Part shown: positions 16,658 through 24,971 of the stretch, one piece after another
How the letters are laid out: each line of letters starts with the position of its first letter
How positions within the stretch are numbered: position 1 is the stretch's first letter
Notes under the pieces: model-generated
Database searches by the model: none
The model's input: only the letters and a program-made list of their open reading frames with translations
What the model was told of the DNA's origin: nothing
Assembly: GCA_021846515.1 (NCBI GenBank)
Contig: JAJZWU010000012.1
Coordinates: 1 to 61,758 of the forward strand
DNA from: Actinomycetes bacterium
GTDB lineage: Bacteria > Actinomycetota > Acidimicrobiia > Acidimicrobiales > JAMCPL01
Reading direction: 5' to 3'
Length of the DNA: 61,758 nucleotides
Program-made: the position numbers and the translations under genes

Positions 16658-18171
16658 GTCATAAACATCCAGTAGAACTGGGTGAGATAGCAGGTGGAGG
16701 ATTGCCTGCAAGCAGATTCGAGCTACCCAGCATCACCCCTGATAATGCTGTCTTGAAGCGACTGGAGGAATCGTGCAGTACGGTACTCACTGATGTCACC
16801 TCTCGCGCTGATGCATCTCGTGACTGGTGGCCAATATCGATTAAATGGGCGATAGGCGGATCCGTACCGGCACTGCCGGCCGTAGTGGCACAACCGGCCA
16901 GCACCGAGGAGGTCGCCAGGATAATTGCCGTATGTGATGAATTCCACATACCCGCGACTACATCAGCCGGGCAATCTGGAGTATGCGGAGGTGCTGTACC
17001 GCTTTTCGGGGGAGTGGTTATTGACATGACGGCCATGACAGGGATAAGGGATATAGACGACACCTCACTTACTGTCAGAGCAGCTGCAGGAACATTTGGG
17101 CCTCCGCTGGAAAAAGAGCTACGGCGTAACGGATTCACGCTTGGCCATTGGCCACAATCATTTGAAATATCGACGCTGGGTGGTTGGCTCGCATGTAGAT
17201 CCGCCGGCCAGTATTCTACGCGCTACGGAAAAATTGAAGATATGACCAGAGGACTTGAGGTGGTCATGGCTGATTCCACGGTAATTCATACCGGATTTAA
17301 TGCTCCAAGAGCTGCGGCAGGGCCGGATCTGAACCAGCTCTTTATGGGTTCCGAAGGTACCCTTGGTGTGATCACGGAAGCCCGGCTCTCCATCCGTCCG
17401 GTTCCCGAGTCATCTGACAATCGTACCTGGATATTCAGCAATTTTCTTGACGGGCTTGAGGCATGCAGAATGATTTTAAGACGGGGCGCCAGGCCAGCAG
17501 TAATGAGACTGTACGACGACACGGAATCCACTCTGCATTTCAAGACGAGTAACGGCTGCGCTCTAATCATATATGACGAAGCAGATCCGGGACTGCTCTC
17601 CTGGACATTGCAGGTAGTAGACGAAGAATGTGCTTCTCATCATGGTATACTTGGCGACGAAGACTTGGTAAGTCAATGGTTTGAGAAACGAAACGATGTC
17701 TCTGCATTGGCTCCGCTTTACAAAGCAGGAATCGTGGTCGACACGATAGAAATTGCAGCATCCTGGAAAAATCTTCCGGGACTCTACAATAGTTGTATGG
17801 ATGCCCTGAAAGCATTACCTGATACGCTCTATGCCTCAGCACACCTGTCTCATAGCTACAACGATGGCGCATGTATATACATGACGTTTGCCGGCCAGCC
17901 TGCCGGCAACGAGGAAGCGGAGTCACAGGGAAATTCCGAGCTTTACTACAACGCCGCATGGCGACGCACAATGGAGGCAGTCATGGGTGCAGGCGCTACC
18001 ATCAGTCATCATCATGGGATAGGGATACAACGAGCTTCCTACCTGCGTACAGCCCTCGGTCCGGCATGGCCGGTAATGGAAAACATAAAAAACTCTCTTG
18101 ACCCAAAGGGGATTCTCAATCCAGGGAAACTTGGGTTCTCGAGCTATATATGCGCTACTCCATGGCCATAG
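16654..18171 (+). CDS. FAD-binding oxidase, alkyldihydroxyacetonephosphate-synthase-like
   Basis: A 505-residue flavoprotein of the vanillyl-alcohol-oxidase/PCMH fold. The FAD_binding_4 part shows PASTEEVARIIAVCDEFHIP, GQSGVCGGAVP and HWPQSFEISTLGGWLACRSAGQ; the C-terminal cap has GATISHHHGIGIQRASYL. These features are closest to alkyl-DHAP synthase (AGPS) and its bacterial homologues rather than glycolate oxidase GlcD. The overlap with glpD, which makes DHAP, fits an enzyme acting on a DHAP or glycerol-phosphate derivative, for example ether-lipid formation. Bacterial homologues can have other substrates, so the activity is inferred. It converges with a glycosyltransferase gene (17-bp overlap). 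Confidence 0.82.
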   Translation: MSHKHPVELGEIAGGGLPASRFELPSITPDNAVLKRLEESCSTVLTDVTSRADASRDWWPISIKWAIGGSVPALPAVVAQPASTEEVARIIAVCDEFHIPATTSAGQSGVCGGAVPLFGGVVIDMTAMTGIRDIDDTSLTVRAAAGTFGPPLEKELRRNGFTLGHWPQSFEISTLGGWLACRSAGQYSTRYGKIEDMTRGLEVVMADSTVIHTGFNAPRAAAGPDLNQLFMGSEGTLGVITEARLSIRPVPESSDNRTWIFSNFLDGLEACRMILRRGARPAVMRLYDDTESTLHFKTSNGCALIIYDEADPGLLSWTLQVVDEECASHHGILGDEDLVSQWFEKRNDVSALAPLYKAGIVVDTIEIAASWKNLPGLYNSCMDALKALPDTLYASAHLSHSYNDGACIYMTFAGQPAGNEEAESQGNSELYYNAAWRRTMEAVMGAGATISHHHGIGIQRASYLRTALGPAWPVMENIKNSLDPKGILNPGKLGFSSYICATPWP

Positions 18172-19393
18172 GAAGACCTGCGGCAACAGCGACTTCTCCA
18201 AGTATGGCAGTTGCGGTTGTTTCCCAACTGTAAGTGCGCGAATGCTTTAGCGCACTTATCGACAGCGTAGAACGCAACAAATCATCCTCCAGGATACGAA
18301 TGATCGCTGCACTGAATGCCTCTTCTGCAGAAATGTCTGCGGGCACCAATATACCTGTCACCCCATCAATGACAGCATCCCTGTGCCCGGGAATATCAGA
18401 TACCACCGATGGAGTACCGCAAGCTCCGGCTTCCGTAATTGTCATTCCCCATCCTTCCTTCGCGGAAGTGGAAACCACTACCCATGCACTACGATATAAA
18501 TTAACCAATGTGTCACTGTCAATCTTGCCGGGCAATAATATAAACTCCTCTGCTCTGTATTGTTTGATTAACTCTTCAAGTCTTGGCCTATCGTACCCTT
18601 CACCTACAATAATTCCCCTCACACGAGGTAGATGCCTCCTCACCTCTGCCAGTGACCGTATGAAGAGATCAAACCGCTTTACCGGAACCAATCTTCCCAC
18701 ACCAACTACCAGCGGATCTGCCGCTTTGTAAGACACATGCGAGTCTTTTGATATGTCAGCACCAGCTGCCAAAAAGAGATCATCTACCCCGGGTGGCACT
18801 ACACGTATCGACCCTTCCGGAATACCCATTTTGGATGATATATCATCTCGAGATGATTCCGATAAAGTCACAATCCGGCTTGACCTATACAGCTTTGGGG
18901 CAATTCGCATCTCCAGCATTTTTCCCATTGACGCAAGAGCGGGAGGAAGTACCATATCCCACATACTGTCATGCACATGATGCAAGATCGTTACATGCGG
19001 TCTCCTTGTAGCAACTGGGAGAAAAAATGGCATACCATTCCATATCTCCACCAATGCGTCAGCCCTCGGCTGTTGGCGTTTACTGGTCAATGTCTCCACG
19101 AAGTTCCTCGGAAATACCCCATACCTGCCGGAGCGCCTAACGACCCTATAGCCACTTCTATACCGTATCTCCGGACAACCGGGAACCCTGGATGTCCTCA
19201 TTGTGACGTCCAATCCGGCGGCGGCCCAATGTTGTGCAATCATATGAGCGTGCAACTCGGAACCACCGGCTTCCGGGTCATCCAGATCTCTCCACGCTAT
19301 GATCTTTATCCGTGATATGCCTACTCTTTGCAGCTCGGCAACAATAGATGGCAGCTTTGTCTCATACATATACATCATTCCAAGATCTGCCAT
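18155..19393 (-). CDS. Glycosyltransferase family 4 (GT-B fold)
   Basis: A 412-residue retaining glycosyltransferase. The N-terminal domain has RDLDDPEAGGSELHAHMIA, a glycine-rich acceptor-side loop, and the C-terminal donor domain has VVGVGRLVPVKRFDLFI and the E-x7-E region EGWGMTITEAGACGTPSVVSD. No membrane segments are seen. ATG 19393 is preferred over ATG 19399 because TAAAAT ends 6 bases before it, giving a leaderless transcript. It heads a leftward group with a flippase and a methyltransferase located upstream on the same strand, so a role in an envelope or surface polysaccharide is likely; the sugar is unknown. Confidence 0.87.
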   Translation of the reverse strand: MADLGMMYMYETKLPSIVAELQRVGISRIKIIAWRDLDDPEAGGSELHAHMIAQHWAAAGLDVTMRTSRVPGCPEIRYRSGYRVVRRSGRYGVFPRNFVETLTSKRQQPRADALVEIWNGMPFFLPVATRRPHVTILHHVHDSMWDMVLPPALASMGKMLEMRIAPKLYRSSRIVTLSESSRDDISSKMGIPEGSIRVVPPGVDDLFLAAGADISKDSHVSYKAADPLVVGVGRLVPVKRFDLFIRSLAEVRRHLPRVRGIIVGEGYDRPRLEELIKQYRAEEFILLPGKIDSDTLVNLYRSAWVVVSTSAKEGWGMTITEAGACGTPSVVSDIPGHRDAVIDGVTGILVPADISAEEAFSAAIIRILEDDLLRSTLSISALKHSRTYSWETTATAILGEVAVAAGLPMAME

Positions 19394-19399
19394 AGGCAT

Positions 19400-19405
19400 A
19401 TTTTA
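19400..19405 (-). promoter_or_regulatory. -10 box TAAAAT for the GT4 gene
   Basis: TAAAAT on the minus strand, then six bases, then ATG at 19393. This is the leaderless pattern seen repeatedly in the window, and it decides the start codon. Confidence 0.55.
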
Positions 19406-19458
19406 GTACATATCAATTGACTATGCTACTTATCGGTAATTGATCATGTGGTATACGC

Positions 19459-21009
19459 TCAAGGGATGGAACCTGAAGCTTGTGTTCCCTGCGTTACCGT
19501 TTTGATCATCGTCGGCAAGGATCTTTTACGCCGATGAACCACAACAAAGGCAATCATCATGGCGGCGGCTATCCCAAGCTGGCAAAGGAGGTCCATTTGT
19601 GCTGTCTCCAACGGCCTCCCATGCACGGCAGCTATAGCAGACACAAGCACAACGGCTCCTGTAAACAATACCACTGGGATGCCGCGCCAGGAAACCCCAA
19701 AAAAGTAGCTGGAGAATATTACCGTAACCGACAAAAAGGCCATTGCCGCAGTTAGATACGGGAAAGAGGGGGCTGCCCCTTCCAGCTTGTCGCCGAATGC
19801 CAATCCAAGAAATAGCGACGGTACACTGAGCGCGATTGCCAACATCAGTAAAGCCGGCAAAATGGCCAGTACTATCGTATTGCGCAACTCATTGATCGCA
19901 TGACCTCCCACCCTCCAGCGAATTGCTGCCTCCGGTAACAGATAGTTGGTCAGCAGTATCGTCCATGCCACGAGGGATTTTGCCGATACCGATACAGCCC
20001 CGTAAGCACCTGCGTGGGATGGCGAATATGCCCCGACCATCACCACGTCTGCATACTGCAATATGGCAATGAGCCCCAGGCTGGCAAATGCCGTAACCAC
20101 ATCACCGGCTAATTCTCTCCTGCCATGAACCCTCGGTTTTGTATATACCCGTGACATGCCCTCCCGTGGAAGCTCTTGCGTGTGGTCATTTAATTCTCCT
20201 TCAGACCCCCCTGCACCATCACCTTTCAATACCTCCATCGATCCATCCTGCTCGCCGGCTGTTCCACTATTACCTGGCAATACCTGCCCATCGTCCAGCG
20301 ACACCTGCCTATCGTCCAAGGATCCATTACCGCGGCGACCAGGTCCCACTGAGAGGCTAACTCCAGCTATACCATGTATGAGGGCTGCGGCCTCTCCGAT
20401 CATGATCCCACTTGATGCCCCTAAAATGCCCAATCCTATCGCAGCCAGCCCGATCATGAATGCTGTCCTGATAATCCCCTCCAGTGCCAGATTCCATCCA
20501 AGCCAACGATAGGTTTTCCCGGCCTGCAAAACCCCTCTGTTTACAGACACGATCACCCATAATGCTCCGGCAGTCAAAGTTTCAAAGACGCCTCGGCTAT
20601 TGGGTAAGCTCAGTGCTTCCGCTATGTCACCCTGTAGCAGCCATATGGCAACCAGAAACAACATAAGAAACCCAAAGCAAACCAACTCGACCCTTAACAA
20701 CCAGGGTTTTACCCGCCAATTTTCGCCAGAGGAGTTCCAATGCACAACCCGTTGCACTACACCGACCATCAGCGCAGATCCAGGCATGGAAAGTATAAAG
20801 AATAGTCCAAGCAATTGTGTAAGCGCCCCATACTCCCTGGGAACCAACAATCTTGCCACTACTACAGTACTTCCGACACTGGCCAGAGCTGTGGCAATAC
20901 CGGCAATGACAATCGGAGCTGCAGCTGCGATGCTCCGGCTACCATATTTCACCTTAAGCTTTTCCTGCCTGATCGTGGCGGCCTTCTTTACAACGACCTG
21001 TTTGGACAC
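19459..21009 (-). CDS. Polysaccharide flippase (Wzx/MVF-type membrane protein)
   Basis: A 516-residue polytopic membrane protein of the oligosaccharidyl-lipid flippase group. The first transmembrane block (PIVIAGIATALASVGSTVVVARLL, then EYGALTQLLGLFFILS) is typical of Wzx proteins. About twelve hydrophobic segments are present, split by a hydrophilic loop of about 90 residues (around residues 225-310) rich in Gly, Asp and Ser, longer than usual. It probably moves a lipid-linked glycan across the membrane with the GT4 and methyltransferase encoded beside it. The start is GTG 21009; TAGGAT lies 6 bases upstream, and AGGA within it could alternatively serve as a weak ribosome site. Confidence 0.85.
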   Translation of the reverse strand: MSKQVVVKKAATIRQEKLKVKYGSRSIAAAAPIVIAGIATALASVGSTVVVARLLVPREYGALTQLLGLFFILSMPGSALMVGVVQRVVHWNSSGENWRVKPWLLRVELVCFGFLMLFLVAIWLLQGDIAEALSLPNSRGVFETLTAGALWVIVSVNRGVLQAGKTYRWLGWNLALEGIIRTAFMIGLAAIGLGILGASSGIMIGEAAALIHGIAGVSLSVGPGRRGNGSLDDRQVSLDDGQVLPGNSGTAGEQDGSMEVLKGDGAGGSEGELNDHTQELPREGMSRVYTKPRVHGRRELAGDVVTAFASLGLIAILQYADVVMVGAYSPSHAGAYGAVSVSAKSLVAWTILLTNYLLPEAAIRWRVGGHAINELRNTIVLAILPALLMLAIALSVPSLFLGLAFGDKLEGAAPSFPYLTAAMAFLSVTVIFSSYFFGVSWRGIPVVLFTGAVVLVSAIAAVHGRPLETAQMDLLCQLGIAAAMMIAFVVVHRRKRSLPTMIKTVTQGTQASGSIP

Positions 21010-21013
21010 AAAT

Positions 21014-21100
21014 ATCCTACCGCTTGCCCAAAATCACTGTTCATCTACAGTTGCCTACAACTACCAGCTGCAGTGACAAGCATCCTACCGCTTGCCCAAA
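21014..21100 (-). repeat. Two 19-bp direct repeats upstream of the flippase gene
   Basis: ATCCTACCGCTTGCCCAAA occurs at 21014-21032 and again at 21082-21100, 68 bp apart, in the short gap between the methyltransferase and flippase genes. The copy nearest the flippase supplies its candidate -10 (TAGGAT on the minus strand). The pair could be a duplicated promoter or operator. Confidence 0.85.
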
Positions 21101-21123
21101 GCAACAATCACCGTACAGCTTCA

Positions 21124-21888
21124 TCAAAGATCGCTATCTTTTTTTCGCATCACTACAGCTAAATTCAGTGTAGACAACTCCGACAATATGGGAACATGCA
21201 CAGCCACATCCAACCACCGTGGAAGGTATCTGGAAAACATATCTACAACGACAACACCGTCAATCTTCCTGGCAAGCATTCTCTTGAACGTCCGAACACC
21301 CACAGGGAAGAGACTTTCGCCATAGAAATTCTTTGGTGGATGACCATTTTTTTTCGTATAACGTGCAGCTGCCCACCTTCCACCAAAAAAATGCCACGGC
21401 GAGGTCTCATGTCCGCCAAAGGGTGAAAGCCATGTCGTGTAGTTCAAGTATATGATGCCTCCAGGTCTGGCAACTCTGATCATCTCACTAACCATGGAAG
21501 AAGGAGTAGGCACATGCTCCAAAACATTAGAGGAACACACCAGATCAAATGTCCCGTCGTGAATGGGAAGCAAGCAGCCGTCAGCAATCGCAATAGATTC
21601 CAACGACCTCTGCCTGCAATGAATCTCTTCCCAGCTTCTATCTACCGCCAATACCCTACCCCCTCTCGCTCTAATAGCTTCGGACAGATCTCCCGGTCCT
21701 GACCCCACCTCAAGTACAAGCTTTCCATCATAACCGGAATACAATTGGATAATATCCGCAGTATCCTCAGCAAGTAGTCTGTAAAAACGGTCCGGATCGG
21801 ACTGCTCGTAACGTAGTTCTGACAGCAGCGCCAGAGATGACGACATGGAGGGCAACGCTCTCCTCTTTCTACTACCACTTACAGACAC
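21124..21888 (-). CDS. Class I SAM-dependent methyltransferase
   Basis: A 254-residue methyltransferase. Motif I is LVLEVGSGPGDLSEAI, followed by the acidic residue in VLAVDRS, IADGCLLPIHDGTFDLV, and CSSNVLEHVPTPSSMVSEMIRV, typical of Methyltransf_11. The C-terminal part (HFFGGRWAAARYTKKNGHPPKNFYG) resembles methyltransferases associated with surface-glycan synthesis. The start is GTG 21888, 6 bases after TAAATT, so it is probably leaderless. It precedes the flippase and GT4 genes on the same strand. The acceptor substrate is unknown. Confidence 0.85.
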   Translation of the reverse strand: MSVSGSRKRRALPSMSSSLALLSELRYEQSDPDRFYRLLAEDTADIIQLYSGYDGKLVLEVGSGPGDLSEAIRARGGRVLAVDRSWEEIHCRQRSLESIAIADGCLLPIHDGTFDLVCSSNVLEHVPTPSSMVSEMIRVARPGGIIYLNYTTWLSPFGGHETSPWHFFGGRWAAARYTKKNGHPPKNFYGESLFPVGVRTFKRMLARKIDGVVVVDMFSRYLPRWLDVAVHVPILSELSTLNLAVVMRKKDSDL

Positions 21889-21966
21889 ATCTACAATTTA
21901 CCAAACATTCTACAAGCCTCCCAAAAGTAGTCCTCCAAGACGCGCGAGACACAGAAGCCAAGCTAA

Positions 21967-22737
21967 TCAGTTCTCATTGGAAAGCGAAGTGGGAGCAGAT
22001 AGGGAGGAAGAGGGAGTATAACCCACCCGGTAACGTAAAAGACCGATAGTAATCTCGGATTGTTCCACACCACCCATGCCATTTATCTGTGCTTCCGCCC
22101 ATCGAACATACTCGTCAAACTCCATTCCAGCGACGTGAGAAGCGACATCAGCGGTAGCTGCATGAGAATCATCACCAATACTTTCACTTACCCTATGCAT
22201 CCATTCCGTCTCAAACGTCAGGCTGGCCGCATGCCAAAGGTCGACTATATCGTCATATACTATGCTGATAGAACGAGCAAATGAGCCGTCGGTCACCGGG
22301 GAGAGGCTGGCCATATGAATACGATATGTGAGCAACAACCTTGGAAGAATGACCCTGCATAAGATACCCAGATGCGCATAGGACACGACACCCACATCCC
22401 GCCCATTGGCCTCTATGCTATCCAGAACAGTTACAAAACCGGGAGCCACCAGTATATTAAGGTCCTCTGACGACAATACCTGCTCAGCTCTCAACGATCC
22501 CTCCGGAGGCATTTCATCCTTCCATAGCAAAGAGTTCCATCCATGCACCCTGCTTTCCGTATCGAACAGCACTTTGAGCATGGCATCTGTCTCCCTGGAA
22601 GCCCATCCGCCTACCACTTCAAACAATCTCTGCTCTATCCAGGCAAATGCTCTGGTATACCTGGCTCTTTCCACGATGCCGGACGGCTCAATTGCAACCC
22701 CGGTTCGCAGGAGCGCTTGATCAAAATAAAACCTCAT
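21967..22737 (-). CDS. Conserved hypothetical protein, possibly ferritin-like helical fold
   Basis: A 256-residue soluble protein that I do not firmly recognise. The N-terminal region ERARYTRAFAWIEQRLFEVV, then GGWASRETDAMLKVLFDTES, is reminiscent of helical-bundle (ferritin-like) hypothetical proteins that carry a GGW segment. The usual His/Glu metal ligands are mostly not evident, since only scattered His residues are present. A central segment is hydrophobic (YAHLGILCRVILPRLLLTYR). The tail is Ser/Thr-rich. TATAGT lies 6 bases before the ATG, so it begins its own leaderless transcript. It lies between the glycan genes and nadE, with no operon link that helps. Confidence 0.6.
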   Translation of the reverse strand: MRFYFDQALLRTGVAIEPSGIVERARYTRAFAWIEQRLFEVVGGWASRETDAMLKVLFDTESRVHGWNSLLWKDEMPPEGSLRAEQVLSSEDLNILVAPGFVTVLDSIEANGRDVGVVSYAHLGILCRVILPRLLLTYRIHMASLSPVTDGSFARSISIVYDDIVDLWHAASLTFETEWMHRVSESIGDDSHAATADVASHVAGMEFDEYVRWAEAQINGMGGVEQSEITIGLLRYRVGYTPSSSLSAPTSLSNEN

Positions 22738-22743
22738 AGCCCG

Positions 22744-22749
22744 ACTATA
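22744..22749 (-). promoter_or_regulatory. -10 box TATAGT for the hypothetical gene
   Basis: TATAGT, six bases, then ATG 22737 on the minus strand; no Shine-Dalgarno site. Confidence 0.5.
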
Positions 22750-22794
22750 CCAGGACTACAGCCCCAAGATGCGATCCTGGTCGGCAATTCACCT

Positions 22795-24672
22795 CTAACG
22801 ACTCCGCTCCGGCGCCTCATGATAGTGGTTGGTAATAGGTACCCTTCTATCCTTCCCGAATGCTTTGGAGGTAATTTTTATCCCAGGTGGTGATTGCCTT
22901 CTCTTGTACTCGGCCAAATCAATTAAGCGCGCCACCATATAAACGGTCTGAGGATCAAATCCCCTACTTACCATCTCATCAATAGACAGATCCTCTTCCA
23001 CCAGCCCATTCATTATTGGATCGAGTATGTCGTATGGAGGTAACGACTGGTCATCTCGTTGACCAGGTCTAAGTTCGGCAGATGGCGGCTTGTCCAGAAC
23101 ACTTTTGGGTACAAGATCTCGCTCTGCCAACTTGTTACGGTAACGCGCCAGCCGATATACCATGGTCTTTGGAACATCCTTAATGACTGCAAAGCCTCCG
23201 GCAGTATCTCCATATAAGGTAGAGTACCCGGTAGCCAGTTCGCTCTTATTTCCCGTAGTAAGAACCATCCAACCATTGGCATTCGAAATAGTCATCAAAA
23301 TAACCCCACGAATACGAGACTGCATATTTTCATCCGCAAGCCCGGCTGGTTCAGCTCCCAAGGCACTTTTAAGTCCATTGGCAAGTACATTATGCGCCTC
23401 TTCTATCGACACTACCGACAGATCAATGCCGACATTCTCTGCCAGTAAACGAGCATCCTCCAGGGAGCCTGCACTCGAATACCTGGATGGCATTGCCACA
23501 CAATGCGTATGTGAACTTCCAATGGCATCGGCTGCGATTATCGCCACCAGTGACGAATCTATCCCTCCTGAGAGTCCTATAACTGCGTCAGAAAAACCAT
23601 TCTTGAAGAGGTAATCGCGCGTCCCAAGAACGAGAACGCTGTATATCTCCGCCTCCGATGCTCCGTCCACCCCACCAACTACCCTGTCTTTCTCTTGCTT
23701 ATCAGCCTTCCTTCCTGCGAAATGGATACCGTGCACCCCGGCTGGATGCTTGGGCACTCCGCTCGCATCTGTGGCGGGTGTAATCTGTGATGCAGACACA
23801 GCCTCGCCAGCAAATATCTCAGTGTAACTGGAAGATTCTACCGGCTCCCCCAAGGGGGTTAGGTGATGTACCGTGCTATGATCTACCGGCACTACCCCCC
23901 CCGAGGAGGAGTCCAAGGCCAGATCTACTATCATAATCTCTTCTGCACACTGGCGTGCCGTGGCTACCAATACTCCCTGGCTGTCTATCACCATTGAGGC
24001 GCCATCAAAGACAAGCTCATCCTGCCCACCTACCTGGTTGACATACACTATTGCGCACCCCTCACCAGATAGTGCTACGGACTTCGTCTCCTCCACACGT
24101 TGCGCAAGTACCTGCTTTCGCTGATCCAGCTTGCCCAACGAATAGGGGGAAGCGTTGATGTTCACAATAAGCCTGGCGCCCTCCCTGGCCTGTACCGCCA
24201 AAGGGCCGTTGGCAAACCACATGTCTTCACAGATGGATATGCCTATGTTCATGCCATTGAAATCATAAATTACATACGGCGTATCACCGTGCTCAAAGAG
24301 GCGCTCCTCATCGAATACACCATAGTTGGGCAGAAGCTTTTTATGATATACGCCGAGAATCCTTCCATCGCCACAAAGTGCAGCAGAGTTCCTGCCTGCT
24401 TTCTGGTTGCTCCGCGGATGATCGACAAACCCCACCACCATACGACAGCTGGACGTGATAGATGACAGCTCCTGTAGAGCTTCAATGCTTCTTTCCACAA
24501 AAGACCTCTTTAACACCAGGTCTTCCGGGGGGTATCCTGTAATGGAGAGTTCGCTGAAGACAGCCAGATTACTCCCATGCTCCACCGCCACACGGTAGGC
24601 ATCAGATATCCTGGATACATTCCCCGGTATGTCTCCTACAACGACATCAAGCTGGCAAAGGGCAATCCGCAT
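22795..24672 (-). CDS. nadE: Glutamine-dependent NAD+ synthase
   Basis: A 625-residue two-domain enzyme making NAD+ from deamido-NAD+, ATP and glutamine. The N-terminal nitrilase-type glutaminase has the Glu-Lys-Cys triad: Glu41 (AVFSELSITGYPPEDL), Lys112 (KKLLPNYGVFDE) and Cys148 (GISICEDMWF). The C-terminal synthetase has the P-loop GLSGGIDSSLVAIIA and the GNKSELATGYSTLYGDTAGG signature. The linker between domains (about residues 265-330) is longer than usual and Ser/Thr/Gly-rich. TAAGGT lies 6 bases before the ATG (leaderless pattern), although AAGG could also act as a weak ribosome site. It lies four bases after a small ACC-epsilon-like gene. Confidence 0.95.
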   Translation of the reverse strand: MRIALCQLDVVVGDIPGNVSRISDAYRVAVEHGSNLAVFSELSITGYPPEDLVLKRSFVERSIEALQELSSITSSCRMVVGFVDHPRSNQKAGRNSAALCGDGRILGVYHKKLLPNYGVFDEERLFEHGDTPYVIYDFNGMNIGISICEDMWFANGPLAVQAREGARLIVNINASPYSLGKLDQRKQVLAQRVEETKSVALSGEGCAIVYVNQVGGQDELVFDGASMVIDSQGVLVATARQCAEEIMIVDLALDSSSGGVVPVDHSTVHHLTPLGEPVESSSYTEIFAGEAVSASQITPATDASGVPKHPAGVHGIHFAGRKADKQEKDRVVGGVDGASEAEIYSVLVLGTRDYLFKNGFSDAVIGLSGGIDSSLVAIIAADAIGSSHTHCVAMPSRYSSAGSLEDARLLAENVGIDLSVVSIEEAHNVLANGLKSALGAEPAGLADENMQSRIRGVILMTISNANGWMVLTTGNKSELATGYSTLYGDTAGGFAVIKDVPKTMVYRLARYRNKLAERDLVPKSVLDKPPSAELRPGQRDDQSLPPYDILDPIMNGLVEEDLSIDEMVSRGFDPQTVYMVARLIDLAEYKRRQSPPGIKITSKAFGKDRRVPITNHYHEAPERSR

Positions 24673-24676
24673 GGAT

Positions 24677-24898
24677 TTACCTTATCGGGCGACTCCTGCG
24701 AAGTACCAGAGGAGCAGCCCACCACCTACCGCTGAACTTCCATAGAGCATCTTCTCTGGAATCCATATCGGAGTTCCTTGTTGTGGTTACTTCGCTACGA
24801 GCACGTACAAGGCTGGCAACCCCGGCAACGATCATTGCTGCTGCAACCTCATCCGGAAGATCATCTTCAGGCGAAGAAGAAGCGGCCTGCCGGCTCAT
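24677..24898 (-). CDS. Small ACC-epsilon-like protein
   Basis: A 73-residue protein beginning with an acidic Ser-rich stretch, then DEVAAAMIVAGVASLVRARSE, and ending SGRWWAAPLVLRRSRPIR. The pattern of one amphipathic/hydrophobic helix followed by a W-x-x-P-x-x-L-R-R basic tail is that of actinobacterial acyl-CoA carboxylase epsilon subunits, and it lies directly downstream of a carboxylase beta gene. The epsilon subunit stabilises alpha-beta carboxylase complexes in Streptomyces and Mycobacterium. The match is short and low in complexity, so the call is tentative. It is 73 bases after the beta gene and 4 bases before nadE. Confidence 0.55.
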   Translation of the reverse strand: MSRQAASSSPEDDLPDEVAAAMIVAGVASLVRARSEVTTTRNSDMDSREDALWKFSGRWWAAPLVLRRSRPIR

Positions 24899-24971
24899 AT
24901 GCTTACCCGTAGGAGTACATTGCCGTGCTTGCGAACCAAGAGATAGCAGCTAAGAGGCCGGGCCAAAGTAC

